DNA of 64,000 bases. It comes from Streptomyces sp. Root1304 (lineage in GTDB: Bacteria > Actinomycetota > Actinomycetes > Streptomycetales > Streptomycetaceae). Both the position numbers and the translations under genes were made by a program. The stretch is taken from positions 168,292-232,291 of the forward strand of contig NZ_LMEP01000003.1 in assembly GCF_001426405.1 (NCBI RefSeq), read 5' to 3'. The notes beneath the pieces were generated by a model that was not told the origin of the DNA, did no database searches, and saw only the letters and a list, made by a program, of their open reading frames with translations. This document shows positions 9,943 to 18,771 of this stretch, one piece after another. Numbering within the stretch: the stretch's first letter is position 1; every line of letters starts with the position of its first letter.

Positions 9943-10028
9943 AACTTCTCCGGGCGGATCAGCGCGGCCACCAGGTAACCGACGAGACTCAGGGCGACGA
10001 CGAGACCGACAACGTTCTCGACACTCAC
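9939..10028 (-). CDS. KdpF2, second KdpF-like peptide
   Basis: A 29-residue single-helix peptide, GTG start at 10028, beginning MSVENVVGLVVAL and ending LIRPEKF. It aligns along its whole length with KdpF1 at 7016-7105. Its stop overlaps the CTG start of kdpD2. Here KdpF is followed directly by a sensor kinase rather than by kdpA. That is unusual and suggests that genes A, B and C were lost from a duplicated operon, or that KdpF2 serves KdpB2, which is transcribed divergently. Confidence 0.85.
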   Translation of the reverse strand: MSVENVVGLVVALSLVGYLVAALIRPEKF

Positions 10029-10135
10029 GAAAGATCAACTCCCCATGGGGTACGGCCGAGGCCGGCACACGAAGGGCACCGGAACACGGTCGCCCACTGC
10101 CATCGAAGCCCGCACCGGGCGGCAGCCCGCCCACC

Positions 10136-10195
10136 TTGACGTCGTCCTGTCGACCACGCCCCGGAAGCTGACGGGGCCTTGACGCTTCCTGTACG
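10136..10195 (+). promoter_or_regulatory. Array B: 11/21/11 repeat upstream of kdpF2-kdpD2
   Basis: Hexamers start at 10136 (TTGACG), 10147 (CTGTCG), 10168 (CTGACG), 10179 (TTGACG) and 10190 (TGTACG). The first four keep the 11-21-11 bp spacing seen in the other arrays. The array lies 108 bp upstream of the kdpF2 start, in the region shared with kdpB2. Binding by KdpE is inferred from the geometry and the neighbours. Confidence 0.6.
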
Positions 10196-10503
10196 GGCGG
10201 TTCACACGGCCGGGCGTGCATGCCCGCCGATCCGGGGTCTCGACGTCTCGGCATGGGAGGGGGAGGCTGTCGTACAGGAGAGCTCGTCCGGCCCGCGGCC
10301 ACCCCCTGGCGCCGCGGGCCGGAACGTCCCTCTCGCCGGACGGTCCCGCTCGCTCGTACCGAGGTGTCGGTCCGGGCCGTCGGTCACGGACCATGCGCGC
10401 CGCCTCAGCGACGCGCCCCCTCACACCTCACACGCTCGAACGGTCGTCCGATCCCCCGTGAGGAGATCATCCTGTGCCACGACCTGACGGAGATCCGGCC
10501 CTC

Positions 10504-10552
10504 TTGACGCCGTTCTGACGCCAGGTCACCTCGCCTTGACGGGGCCTTGACG
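10504..10552 (+). promoter_or_regulatory. Array C: 11/21/11 repeat upstream of kdpB2
   Basis: Hexamers start at 10504 (TTGACG), 10515 (CTGACG), 10536 (TTGACG) and 10547 (TTGACG): steps of 11, 21 and 11 bp, the cleanest copy in the window. It reads toward kdpB2. A TAGATT at about 10625 could be a -10 element, but it lies far from the array. Confidence 0.62.
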
Positions 10553-10907
10553 AACGCGTCCAACGGCTCGTAAGAGGCTCGTCAAAGCCTGCGTCGAGCG
10601 GGCTTCCCCCGGACGTCGAGCGTCTAGATTCATCCTCGGTCGCTCACCGGCCCAGGGACGTCAGTGGCCTGATCGTCCCGGCCGCGGGGGCACGGTACGC
10701 CCTCCCATCCGGCGTTCCGTGCCCCCGCGTCGCGACCGCGCTGCCCGTCCACAGCCGCACCACGGGTGCCGGATCCACACGGCCCGGCACCCGCAGGCGC
10801 GGGCCGGACAGTCCACTCCTCCGGGACTTCTTCCCGGGAGGGGCCCAGCCGTTTCTCCTCGGCCTCCGCCGCACGGCCGGCCGGGATCTTCCCGAAGGTC
10901 TTCCGCG

Positions 10908-13142
10908 ATGCATTCCGCCGCGCCCCGACCGGCGCACCCTCCCGCCGGCCCGCCCTCTTCCGCCGGCCCGCATGTCCCTGCCGGTTCACCGTCTTCCGAC
11001 GGACCGCCCTTCCCCGGCCCCTCGCCGGCCCCGCACCGCGATCCCGCCCCCCGCTTCCGTCCCGGGCGCCGGCGCGCAGGGCACGGCGGGCTCCTCGACC
11101 CCGTGCAGCTCGTGAAGTCGTTCCCCGAAGCCCTGCGCAAGCTGCACCCGCGCACCCTCGTCCGGAAGCCCGTGCTCTTCGTGGTGGCCGTCGGCTCGGC
11201 GCTGACCACGCTCTCGGCGCTGTTCGACCCCTCCGTGTTCACCTGGACGGTCAGCGTCTGGCTCTGGCTGACCGTGGTCTTCGCGAACCTGGCGGAGGCC
11301 GTCGCCGAGGGCCGGGGCCGCGCGCAGGCCGAGTCGCTGCGCAGAGCCCGAACGGACACGGTCGCGCTGCGGCTCACGCACTGGCGATACGGCACGGACG
11401 TCGACCGCGCGGCGACGGAGGCGGTGGCCGCGACCGACCTCAAGCAGTTCGACTTCGTCCTCGTCGAGGCGGGCGAGCTGATCCCGGCGGACGGGGACGT
11501 CGTCGCCGGGATCGCCTCGGTCGACGAGTCCGCCGTCACGGGCGAGTCCGCGCCCGTGATCCGGGAGGCGGGCGGCGACCGCTCCGGGGTCACCGGCGGG
11601 ACGACGGTGCTCTCGGACCGGGTCGTCGTACGGGTCACCGCCCGGCCCGGCCACTCCTTCATGGACCGGATGATCGCCCTCATCGAGGGCGCGGAACGGC
11701 AGAAGACCCCGAACGAGATCGCCCTCAACATTCTCCTCTTCGCGCTGACCGTCGTCTTCGTCCTGGTGGTCGTCGCGCTGAAGCCGATGGCGGGGTACGC
11801 GGACGCCGCCCCGTCCACGACCGTGCTCGTCGCCCTCCTGGTGACCCTCATCCCCACGACGATCGGCGCGCTGCTCTCGGCGATCGGCATCGCGGGCATG
11901 GACCGGTTGGTGCAGCGCAACGTCCTCGCCATGTCCGGACGGGCGGTGGAGGCGGCCGGCGACGTGAACACCCTGCTGCTCGACAAGACCGGCACCATCA
12001 CCCTCGGCAACCGCGAGGCCGCCGCCTTCATCCCGCTCCCCGGTGTCGAGCCCGCGCTCCTCGCCGACGCCGCCCAGCTCTCCTCCCTCGCCGACGAGAC
12101 CCCCGAGGGCCGGTCCGTCGCCGCGCTCGCCCGGCGCCAGTACGGCCTGGAGGCGCCCGCCGAGCGCGAGTTGGCGAACCCCCGGTTCGTCGAGTTCAGC
12201 GCGCAGACGCGGATGAGCGGGCTCGACCTGCGCTGGGACGGCGGCGCCTGCCACATCCGCAAGGGGGCCGCGGCCCAGGTCGTGGCCTGGGTGGAGATGT
12301 ACGGGGGCACGGTGCCGCCCGAGGCCCGCACGTGGTCCGACGCGATCGCTGACGCCGGCGGGACTCCCCTCCTGGTGGCGGTCCACGACGCCGACGGGCC
12401 CCGGGTCCTGGGGATCGTCCACCTCAAGGACGTCGTGAAGGACGGCATCAGGGAACGGTTCGCCGAGCTGCGCCGCATGGGGATCCGTACCGTCATGGTC
12501 ACCGGCGACAACCCGCTCACGGCCCGGGCCATCGCCCACGAGGCCGGGGTCGACGACTTCCTCGCCGAGGCCACCCCCGAGGACAAGATGGCCCTCATCA
12601 AACGCGAGCAGGCCGGCGGCAAACTCGTCGCGATGACCGGCGACGGCACCAACGACGCCCCCGCGCTCGCCCAGGCCGACGTCGGCGTGGCGATGAACAC
12701 CGGCACGTCGGCCGCCAAGGAGGCCGGCAACATGGTCGACCTCGACTCCAACCCGACCAAGCTCATCGAGATCGTCGAGATCGGCAAACAACTCCTCATC
12801 ACCCGCGGAGCCCTGACCACCTTCTCCATCACGAACGACGTCGCGAAGTACTTCGCGATCATCCCCGCGATGTTCGCGGGCGCCCATCCCGGCCTCGAAG
12901 CCCTGAACATCATGGGACTGCACAGCCCGACCTCGGCGATCACCTCGGCGATCGTCTTCAACGCCCTGATCATCGTGGCCCTGATCCCGCTCGCCCTGCG
13001 CGGCGTCCGCTACACCCCGGCGTCCGCGCACGACCTGCTGCGCCGCAACCTGCTGGTGTACGGACTCGGCGGCCTCGCCCTCCCCTTCGTCGGCATCAAG
13101 GTCATCGACCTTCTCGTCTCGGCGATCCCCGGTCTCGGGTGA
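10908..13142 (+). CDS. KdpB2, second KdpB-type P-type ATPase without its own KdpA or KdpC
   Basis: About 744 residues from ATG 10908. The first 60 residues are proline-rich and low-complexity with no counterpart in KdpB1; then [17 protein letters not shown] begins the normal KdpB alignment. Catalytic elements are intact: TGES 211-214, phospho-aspartate D359 in DKTGT, and hinge [21 protein letters not shown]. The N-terminal extension may be partly non-coding, since the frame is open back to 10719 and no strong Shine-Dalgarno marks any start. No kdpA or kdpC follows; the next gene is an SDR enzyme. It may replace KdpB1 in the complex under other conditions, or work with KdpF2. That is inference. 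Confidence 0.88.
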   Translation: MHSAAPRPAHPPAGPPSSAGPHVPAGSPSSDGPPFPGPSPAPHRDPAPRFRPGRRRAGHGGLLDPVQLVKSFPEALRKLHPRTLVRKPVLFVVAVGSALTTLSALFDPSVFTWTVSVWLWLTVVFANLAEAVAEGRGRAQAESLRRARTDTVALRLTHWRYGTDVDRAATEAVAATDLKQFDFVLVEAGELIPADGDVVAGIASVDESAVTGESAPVIREAGGDRSGVTGGTTVLSDRVVVRVTARPGHSFMDRMIALIEGAERQKTPNEIALNILLFALTVVFVLVVVALKPMAGYADAAPSTTVLVALLVTLIPTTIGALLSAIGIAGMDRLVQRNVLAMSGRAVEAAGDVNTLLLDKTGTITLGNREAAAFIPLPGVEPALLADAAQLSSLADETPEGRSVAALARRQYGLEAPAERELANPRFVEFSAQTRMSGLDLRWDGGACHIRKGAAAQVVAWVEMYGGTVPPEARTWSDAIADAGGTPLLVAVHDADGPRVLGIVHLKDVVKDGIRERFAELRRMGIRTVMVTGDNPLTARAIAHEAGVDDFLAEATPEDKMALIKREQAGGKLVAMTGDGTNDAPALAQADVGVAMNTGTSAAKEAGNMVDLDSNPTKLIEIVEIGKQLLITRGALTTFSITNDVAKYFAIIPAMFAGAHPGLEALNIMGLHSPTSAITSAIVFNALIIVALIPLALRGVRYTPASAHDLLRRNLLVYGLGGLALPFVGIKVIDLLVSAIPGLG

Positions 13143-13405
13143 ATTCCCGTCAGAAGGCCGTCAGGGAAAGCCCGTCCGGCTTGAGGACGGCCGGCCGCTC
13201 CGCTTCGATGGAACGCATGGACAGCACGTGGCTCCTGCTCGACCGGCCGCCCCATCGGGCGCCCCGTCGTGAGCCCCGCTGCCCGGAGACCGCAGCACTG
13301 CGCTGATCCTCTCCGGCTCGTCCCCGGGGCGTCGTGACCTCTTTCCGTCCGGCGCCCCTTCTTCGTACCCGTACACACACGACACCCGTAAGGGACTGAC
13401 CAGTC

Positions 13406-14215
13406 ATGTCCGTTTCCGACCTTTCCTCCCGCACCGTTCTGGTGACCGGCGCCACCTCCGGCATCGGCCACCAGACGGCCCGGCTCCTAGCCGAGCGCGG
13501 CGCCACCGTCCTCGTCCACGGCCGCACCACCGAGGAGGCGCACGCCGCCACCGACCGGCTGATCACCCTGGCCGACATCGACGAAACCCGCCTGCGCCCG
13601 CTCGGCGCGGACTTCACCCGCCTGGAGGAGGTCGAGCGCCTCGCGCACCGCGTCCTGGCCGAGCACCCGCGCCTCGACGTGCTCGTCAACAACGCCGGCA
13701 TGGCCGCACCCGAACGCCACACCGTCACCGCCGACGGCAACGAGATCGCCTTCCAGGTCAACTTCCTCGCCCACTACCTCCTCACCCACCTCCTCGAACC
13801 CGCCCTCACCAGCGAGCCCGGCGGCCGTGTCGTCAACGTCTCCTCCGTGCTCCACCGCACCGGCTCGATCCAGTGGAACGACCCCAACCGCGTCCGCCGC
13901 TACTCCCGCCTCGCCGCCTACGCCCAGTCGCAGCTGGCCCTCACCGTCTTCGCCGCCGACCCGCGCGTCACCGCCGTCTCCGTCCACCCCGGCATCTGCG
14001 CCACCAGCCTCCTGCCCCTGTACGCGCACGAGGGCACCGCCCCGGCCGAGGGCGCCGCCCACGTCGTACGCCTCTGCGACCCGGCCACCGAGATCGTCAA
14101 CGGCGCCTACTACGACCGCGACCAGTGCGTGACCCCGGCACCGGTCGCGACCGAGCCCCGCACGGTCAAGCGGCTCACGAAGCTCGCCGACCTCCTCGTC
14201 GGCCAGAGCGCCTGA
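13406..14215 (+). CDS. Short-chain dehydrogenase/reductase with altered catalytic lysine
   Basis: A 269-residue Rossmann-fold protein. The cofactor loop TGATSGIG is at 14-21, followed by R40 (NADP-like), NNAGM at 95-99 and a catalytic-type Ser in NVSS at 144-147. The active-site motif reads Y172-A-Q-S-Q176, so the family lysine of YxxxK is glutamine. Overall it resembles retinol-dehydrogenase-like SDRs. Whether it still oxidises or reduces a substrate is unclear; loss of the Lys usually lowers activity strongly. It lies 260 bp after kdpB2 and 14 bp before the bL37-like gene. Substrate unknown. Confidence 0.85.
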   Translation: MSVSDLSSRTVLVTGATSGIGHQTARLLAERGATVLVHGRTTEEAHAATDRLITLADIDETRLRPLGADFTRLEEVERLAHRVLAEHPRLDVLVNNAGMAAPERHTVTADGNEIAFQVNFLAHYLLTHLLEPALTSEPGGRVVNVSSVLHRTGSIQWNDPNRVRRYSRLAAYAQSQLALTVFAADPRVTAVSVHPGICATSLLPLYAHEGTAPAEGAAHVVRLCDPATEIVNGAYYDRDQCVTPAPVATEPRTVKRLTKLADLLVGQSA

Positions 14216-14229
14216 AGAGGGGCCGGAAC

Positions 14230-14307
14230 ATGTCGAAGCGCGCCCGCAAGAAGAAGGCCCGCCGCAAGAAGAAGGCGAACCACGGCCGCAAGGCCGGCCA
14301 GAGCTGA
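14230..14307 (+). CDS. bL37-like ribosomal peptide
   Basis: A 25-codon ORF (ATG 14230) beginning MSKRARKKKARRKKKANHG, with GAGGGG about 8 nt upstream. More than half the residues are Lys or Arg. The pattern of a basic run followed by ANHG matches the actinobacterial large-subunit protein bL37, which is about 24 residues and was identified in mycobacterial ribosomes. The match is from memory of the family. The gene is too short for most gene finders. It sits between the SDR and GNAT genes, not near other ribosomal genes. Confidence 0.68.
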   Translation: MSKRARKKKARRKKKANHGRKAGQS

Positions 14308-14374
14308 CCCAGCCGCCCGGGGCGGTCCACCAAGACGGCGGGCCGCCCCACACTCGTACCCGCGGAGGTTCCCC

Positions 14375-15163
14375 GTGCTGATCCCCCACCCCGCCCACCA
14401 GCCCCCGGCCTGCGCACGCTCCTTCCCCGTCGGCGCGCCCGGCACGGCGACGCTGGCCGAGCACGTCCTCACCACCGGTCACGGCACCTGGTGGACCGAC
14501 CGGCCCGTCCGGCCCCGTGCCGTCGCCGTCACCAGCGGACGCCACGCCCTCCTGGCCGGCGACCCGACCGCCCTCGCCCCGGCCGACCTGTCCCCGCTGG
14601 CCGGTCACCGCATCGAGGCGGCCGCCCGTTTCCTGCCCGTCCTCACAGCCGCCTTCGACCTCCTCCAGCCGTGGGACCGCATGCTCTACCTCCACCAGAC
14701 CGATCCGGCCACCCCCCGCCTCCCCCGCGGCACGGTCGTCCGCCGCCTGCGTACGGAAGACGGTCCGGCGCTCGCCGCCGCCGGTCTCGCCCTCGGCTGG
14801 ACTTTCGCGACATGGGGCGGCGCCGAGGGACTCGCCCGGTCCGGACACGGCTGGGCCGCCTTCCGCAAGGGCCGCGTCCTGGCCGTGGCCTGCGCGCGGT
14901 TCACAGGCAGCCGGTACGAGGACGTGGCCTGCGCAACCGACCCCGGCGCGCGGCGACAGCACCTCGCCCTCGCCTGCGTCACGGGTCTGACCGCCGACAT
15001 CGCCGCCCGCGGCCGGACCGCCACCTGGAGCTGTTCCCGCGAGAACCGGGCCAGCCGCCTGCTCGCGTGGACGGCCGGCTTCCGACTCCACCGCGAGTAC
15101 GTCCACCACACCACCGGACCGGCCACCGTCAGCGGCACGTCAAATCTGCGGGCCGCCGCGTAA
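14375..15163 (+). CDS. GNAT-family N-acetyltransferase-like protein
   Basis: A 262-residue protein with GTG start 14375 and GGAGG 6 nt upstream. The C-terminal half fits a GNAT fold: GHGWAAFRKGRVLAVACAR (beta strands), YEDVACATDPGARRQHLALACVTGLTADI (acetyl-CoA pyrophosphate-loop region with GARRQ in place of the usual R/Q-x-x-G-x-G/A), then WSCSRENRASRLLAWTAGFRLHREY. The N-terminal 110 residues are specific to this subfamily. Substrate unknown. It follows the bL37-like gene by 67 bp and may be cotranscribed with it. Confidence 0.7.
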   Translation: MLIPHPAHQPPACARSFPVGAPGTATLAEHVLTTGHGTWWTDRPVRPRAVAVTSGRHALLAGDPTALAPADLSPLAGHRIEAAARFLPVLTAAFDLLQPWDRMLYLHQTDPATPRLPRGTVVRRLRTEDGPALAAAGLALGWTFATWGGAEGLARSGHGWAAFRKGRVLAVACARFTGSRYEDVACATDPGARRQHLALACVTGLTADIAARGRTATWSCSRENRASRLLAWTAGFRLHREYVHHTTGPATVSGTSNLRAAA

Positions 15164-15217
15164 ACAGCGCGTAGCCTCAGCCGGACGCGTACCGCCCGTG
15201 GTCCTAGCGTCAGCGGC

Positions 15218-15748
15218 ATGCAGCCCCCGTTCCCCTCCCCCCGCCCCTCCTCCGACGTGCTGCACGACGCCGGATGGCCCGGTGAGGCCCGGGCCGCCCT
15301 CATCTGCTCGGGCCTCCTGCTCGGCGTCGCGCTGATCGTCGACGCCGGTGTCCACGGCCCGACCCTGCTCGGGAGTCTGGGCTGCATCGCCCTGTCCGCG
15401 CTCCTGCTGGTGGTCCTGCTGCCCGCCCGGGTGAGCGCGGCCCCGGGCCTGCTGACGGTCCAGGGGCTGTGGGCCACCAGGACCGTGCGCACCGACCGGC
15501 TCGCGGCGGCCGTCTGGCCGGCGGACACAGCAGGGCGCCTCTCCCTGCGGGACGAGGACGGAGGACGGGCCGAGATCGATCTCCGCGTCCTGCTCGTCAA
15601 CCCCGCCCTGTGGCTGCGGCTCGAAGCCGACGCCCGCGCCTCCCGCGAGCGCGGCACCCTGGACCACGGCTCGGCCGACCTCGCGCGGCTCGCCCTACAC
15701 GTCCACGCCGAGACGGCCCGGTCCGTCCTCAAGATCTCCGGTCTGTGA
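15218..15748 (+). CDS. Two-helix membrane protein with PH-like domain
   Basis: A 176-residue protein with two adjacent hydrophobic helices at about 27-70 (ALICSGLLLGVALIVDAG and ALSALLLVVLLPA). A cytoplasmic beta-rich domain follows (LLTVQGLWATRTVRTDRLAAAVW...RLSLRDEDGGRAEIDLRVLL), the layout of bacterial PH-domain proteins common in Streptomyces. No catalytic motif is seen. Its last 54 bp overlap the convergent DUF4118 gene. Function unknown. Confidence 0.6.
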   Translation: MQPPFPSPRPSSDVLHDAGWPGEARAALICSGLLLGVALIVDAGVHGPTLLGSLGCIALSALLLVVLLPARVSAAPGLLTVQGLWATRTVRTDRLAAAVWPADTAGRLSLRDEDGGRAEIDLRVLLVNPALWLRLEADARASRERGTLDHGSADLARLALHVHAETARSVLKISGL

Positions 15749-16495
15749 CGGCCGCTCGTCGCCTTCGAGCACGAGCGCGGCGAGGCCCGCCAGGTCGACG
15801 GCGACGAGCCGCGCCTCCGCCGAGGCCGGTACGGCCCCGTGCTCCGGCGTCAGGAGAAAGCGCCCCAGGACTCGGCCGCCCGCCACCGCCGGCAGCTCCA
15901 TTTCACCTTCCGGCCACCCCTGCCGGTCCAGGTCCCAGATCCAGCCCTCCACGCGTACCGAACCGTCCGCCCTGAGGCGAGGCGGCGGGGTCCCGTCGGG
16001 CTCCACGGCGGTGGTGAACCGGCATTCCCGCAGCTCCAGGACCTCCACGAGGTCCCGCCTGATCCGGTCGACCAGCTCGGACGCCGTACCGCCGCCCGAC
16101 AGCACCCGCCGGAACGTACGGTGCAGTCGCTCCAGTCGCTCCGCGTCGGTCACGGCGACCGACCCCATCACGCGAGCGCGGGCGGCGAGCTGGGAGACGA
16201 CGAGGCCGACGAGGAGCAGCAGGACCGCCGTCTCGACGTCGGCCCGATCCTCGATGTGGAAGCTCTGGTAGGGCTCCGTATGGAAGAAGTCGAACCAGGC
16301 CGCCGCCGACAGTGCGGCCAGCGCTCCCGCCCACCGGTTGCCCAGGGCGGCGACGGCGACGACCACCACGACCAGCAGGAGCGCGAGGTTGGTCGGCGTG
16401 ACGCTCGTACGCGACGGTACCAAGGCGAGAGCCGCCAGGAAGGGTGCGAGAACCGCAGCCGCCAGAGCGGCCGCGTCCCGGAACGGCATACGCAT
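15695..16495 (-). CDS. Stand-alone KdpD-type sensor (DUF4118) protein without kinase
   Basis: A 266-residue protein. Helices at about 7-27, 37-55, 58-72 and 88-108 form the four-helix DUF4118 module of KdpD, including the inter-helix motif [15 protein letters not shown], which corresponds to the NxxFxxP segment of KdpD. A helical stretch ([15 protein letters not shown]) and a GAF-like soluble domain follow. There is no Walker-A KdpD domain and no histidine kinase. It is transcribed divergently from the permease at 16701-18656, and array D lies between them. It may be a K+-responsive modulator of KdpD proteins or of the permease. That role is inferred from domain content and position only. Confidence 0.75.
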   Translation of the reverse strand: MRMPFRDAAALAAAVLAPFLAALALVPSRTSVTPTNLALLLVVVVVAVAALGNRWAGALAALSAAAWFDFFHTEPYQSFHIEDRADVETAVLLLLVGLVVSQLAARARVMGSVAVTDAERLERLHRTFRRVLSGGGTASELVDRIRRDLVEVLELRECRFTTAVEPDGTPPPRLRADGSVRVEGWIWDLDRQGWPEGEMELPAVAGGRVLGRFLLTPEHGAVPASAEARLVAVDLAGLAALVLEGDERPSQTGDLEDGPGRLGVDV

Positions 16496-16563
16496 CGTCG
16501 GCCTCCGCAGTGGCCCCTCGCACGCACCTGGTACGTATCAAGGCTGCGGCCGATGTGAGGAAG

Positions 16564-16601
16564 GTGACGCCCTACCGGCGGATCTTGACGGTTCCCTGAC
16601 G
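16564..16601 (+). promoter_or_regulatory. Array D: 21/11 repeat between sensor and permease genes
   Basis: Hexamers start at 16564 (GTGACG), 16585 (TTGACG) and 16596 (CTGACG). The 21 and 11 bp steps match the last three boxes of the other arrays. The expected first box at 16553 is poor. The array lies 100 bp upstream of the permease start and 69 bp upstream of the divergent DUF4118 gene. Confidence 0.5.
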
Positions 16602-16700
16602 CGCCCGCCGGGTGTGCCTCCGCACATGCTGCTTACGCTGGCTCGGCCGCGCGACCAGCGGCCGAGAACCGATCATCGAGCAGACTTCAGGAGTACCCCC

Positions 16701-18656
16701 ATGGCCACCACGGACGAGACGCGCGGCGGCAGGCTGCGCGCGTGGATGCTGGAGGGGCTGTCCGACATGGGCAAGGGCAAACCCTCGCGTCCGAAGGAAA
16801 CGGATCCGGACGCCGGGCACAAGGGTCAGCCCTGGTGGCGGGTGATGTGCCTGACCGGCGTCGACTACTTCTCCACCCTCGGCTACCAGCCCGGCATCGC
16901 CGCCCTCGCCGCCGGCCTGCTCTCCCCCGTCGCGACGATCGTGCTCGTGATCGTCACGCTGGCCGGCGCGCTGCCGGTCTACCGGCGCGTGGCGGAGGAG
17001 TCCCCGCACGGGGAGGGCTCGATCGCGATGCTGTCGCGGCTGCTGTCGTTCTGGAAGGGCAAGCTGTTCGTCCTCACCCTGCTGGGCTTCGCGGCGACCG
17101 ACTTCCTCATCACGATCACGCTGTCGGCGGCCGACGCCTCCACCCACCTGGTGGAGAACCCCCACTTGGAATCGGCGCTGCACGACAAGCAGGTGCTGAT
17201 CACGATGATCCTGATCGCGCTGCTCGGCGCGGTCTTCCTCAAGGGGTTCCTGGAGGCGATCGGCGTCGCCGTGGCCCTGGTGGGCATCTACCTGGCGCTG
17301 AACGTGGTCGTCGTGGTCATGGGTCTGTGGCAGGTGATCACCGAGGGCCATGTCATCACCGACTGGACGGCGGCCCTCACCCAGGAACACGGCAACGTCT
17401 TTGTGATGATCGGCGTCGCGCTGATCGTCTTCCCCAAGCTCGCCCTCGGCCTGTCCGGCTTCGAGACCGGCGTCGCCGTCATGCCGCATGTGAAGGGCGA
17501 CCCCGGCGACACAGAGGCGAGGCCCACCGGCCGCATCCGGGACACCAAGAAGCTCCTCACCACCGCCGCGCTGATCATGAGCGTCTTCCTGATCTGCACC
17601 AGTTTCATCACCACCGTCCTCATCCCCCACGAGGAGTTTGAGTCCGGTGGCAAAGCCAATGGTCGCGCGCTGGCCTACCTCGCCCATGAGTACCTGGGCA
17701 ACGCCTTCGGCACCGTCTACGACGTCTCCACGATCCTCATCCTCTGGTTCGCGGGCGCCTCCGCCATGGCCGGCCTGCTCAACCTGATGCCGCGCTACCT
17801 GCCCAAGTACGGCATGGCCCCGCACTGGGCCCGGGCCGTGCGCCCCATGGTCATCGTCTTCACCCTCGTCGCCTTCCTGGTGACCTGGATCTTCGACGCC
17901 GACGTCGACGCCCAGGGCGGCGCCTACGCCACCGGCGTCCTCGTCCTGATCTGCTCGGCCGCCATCGCCGTCACCATCGCGGCCCGCAAGGCAGGGCAGC
18001 GCGGCTGGACGATCGGGTTCGGGATCATCTCCGTTGTCTTCCTCTACACGACGGTCGTCAACGTCATCGAGCGCCCGGACGGCGTGAAGATCGGCGCCTG
18101 CTTCATCGCCGGCATCATCCTCATCTCCCTCCTCTCCCGGCTCGGCCGCGCCTTCGAGCTGCGCGTCACCCACGTCGAACTCGACGACATGGCCGAGCGC
18201 TTCATCCGCGACATCGCCAGCCGAACCCCGCGGTTCATCGCCAACGAGCCGGACAACCGCGACGCGGAAGAGTACCGGGCGAAGAAGGACCAGATCCGCG
18301 CCGACAACGACCTGCCCGGCACCGAGGACTTCGTCTTCATCGAGGTGAAGATCACCGACCCGTCCGAGTTCGAGGCCGGCCTCACCGTCCGCGGCGAGGT
18401 CATGCACAACCGCTACCGCGTGCTCACCGTCGAGTCCTCCTCCGTCCCCAACGCCCTCGCGGCCCTCCTGCTCCACGCCCGGGACATGACCGGCGTCCGC
18501 CCGCACGTCTACTTCGAGTGGACCGAGGGCAACCCGTTCGCCAACTTCCTGCGATTCTTCCTCTTCGGTCAGGGCGAGATCGCCCCCGTCACCCGCGAGA
18601 TCCTCCGCGAGGCCGAGTCCGACCGCGACCGCCGCCCCCGCGTCCACGTCGGCTGA
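16701..18656 (+). CDS. APC-superfamily permease, probable potassium transporter
   Basis: A 651-residue polytopic protein from ATG 16701 (AGGAG 7-8 nt upstream). After about 50 hydrophilic residues comes [16 protein letters not shown], then about 12 helices. A soluble C-terminal domain of about 190 residues follows ([15 protein letters not shown]...), without a clear named fold. The APC fold includes amino-acid permeases and the KimA/KUP K+ importers. The sequence motif alone does not prove K+ as substrate. The upstream 11-bp repeat array and the divergent KdpD-type sensor favour K+. Amino-acid transport is the main alternative. Confidence 0.7.
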   Translation: MATTDETRGGRLRAWMLEGLSDMGKGKPSRPKETDPDAGHKGQPWWRVMCLTGVDYFSTLGYQPGIAALAAGLLSPVATIVLVIVTLAGALPVYRRVAEESPHGEGSIAMLSRLLSFWKGKLFVLTLLGFAATDFLITITLSAADASTHLVENPHLESALHDKQVLITMILIALLGAVFLKGFLEAIGVAVALVGIYLALNVVVVVMGLWQVITEGHVITDWTAALTQEHGNVFVMIGVALIVFPKLALGLSGFETGVAVMPHVKGDPGDTEARPTGRIRDTKKLLTTAALIMSVFLICTSFITTVLIPHEEFESGGKANGRALAYLAHEYLGNAFGTVYDVSTILILWFAGASAMAGLLNLMPRYLPKYGMAPHWARAVRPMVIVFTLVAFLVTWIFDADVDAQGGAYATGVLVLICSAAIAVTIAARKAGQRGWTIGFGIISVVFLYTTVVNVIERPDGVKIGACFIAGIILISLLSRLGRAFELRVTHVELDDMAERFIRDIASRTPRFIANEPDNRDAEEYRAKKDQIRADNDLPGTEDFVFIEVKITDPSEFEAGLTVRGEVMHNRYRVLTVESSSVPNALAALLLHARDMTGVRPHVYFEWTEGNPFANFLRFFLFGQGEIAPVTREILREAESDRDRRPRVHVG

Positions 18657-18771
18657 CCAGGCGGCCGCCCATTGGCCCTGGTGACGCGGCCCGTCCTGAA
18701 CTCCCGTGGCGACGGGGGCCATATCCGGCGGCATGTCCGCGTCGGAGGCACGGCGGACACGATCAAGCCCG

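Larger units (their letters stand above)
10029..10907. other. Divergent intergenic region between kdpF2 and kdpB2
   Basis: Nearly 880 bp without a convincing gene. It holds two copies of the 11/21/11 repeat array (10136-10195 and 10504-10552). The short open frames in it are arginine/proline-rich GC artefacts. The start of kdpB2 is not certain: the frame stays open back to 10719, so a longer KdpB2 would shorten this region. Two arrays in one divergent region could give each gene its own operator. Confidence 0.6.

Noticed and set aside
10504..10552. TTGACG hexamers as ordinary -35 elements
   Set aside because: Single boxes may be -35s, but four at fixed spacing in several promoters, without matched -10 elements, fits a tandem operator better.
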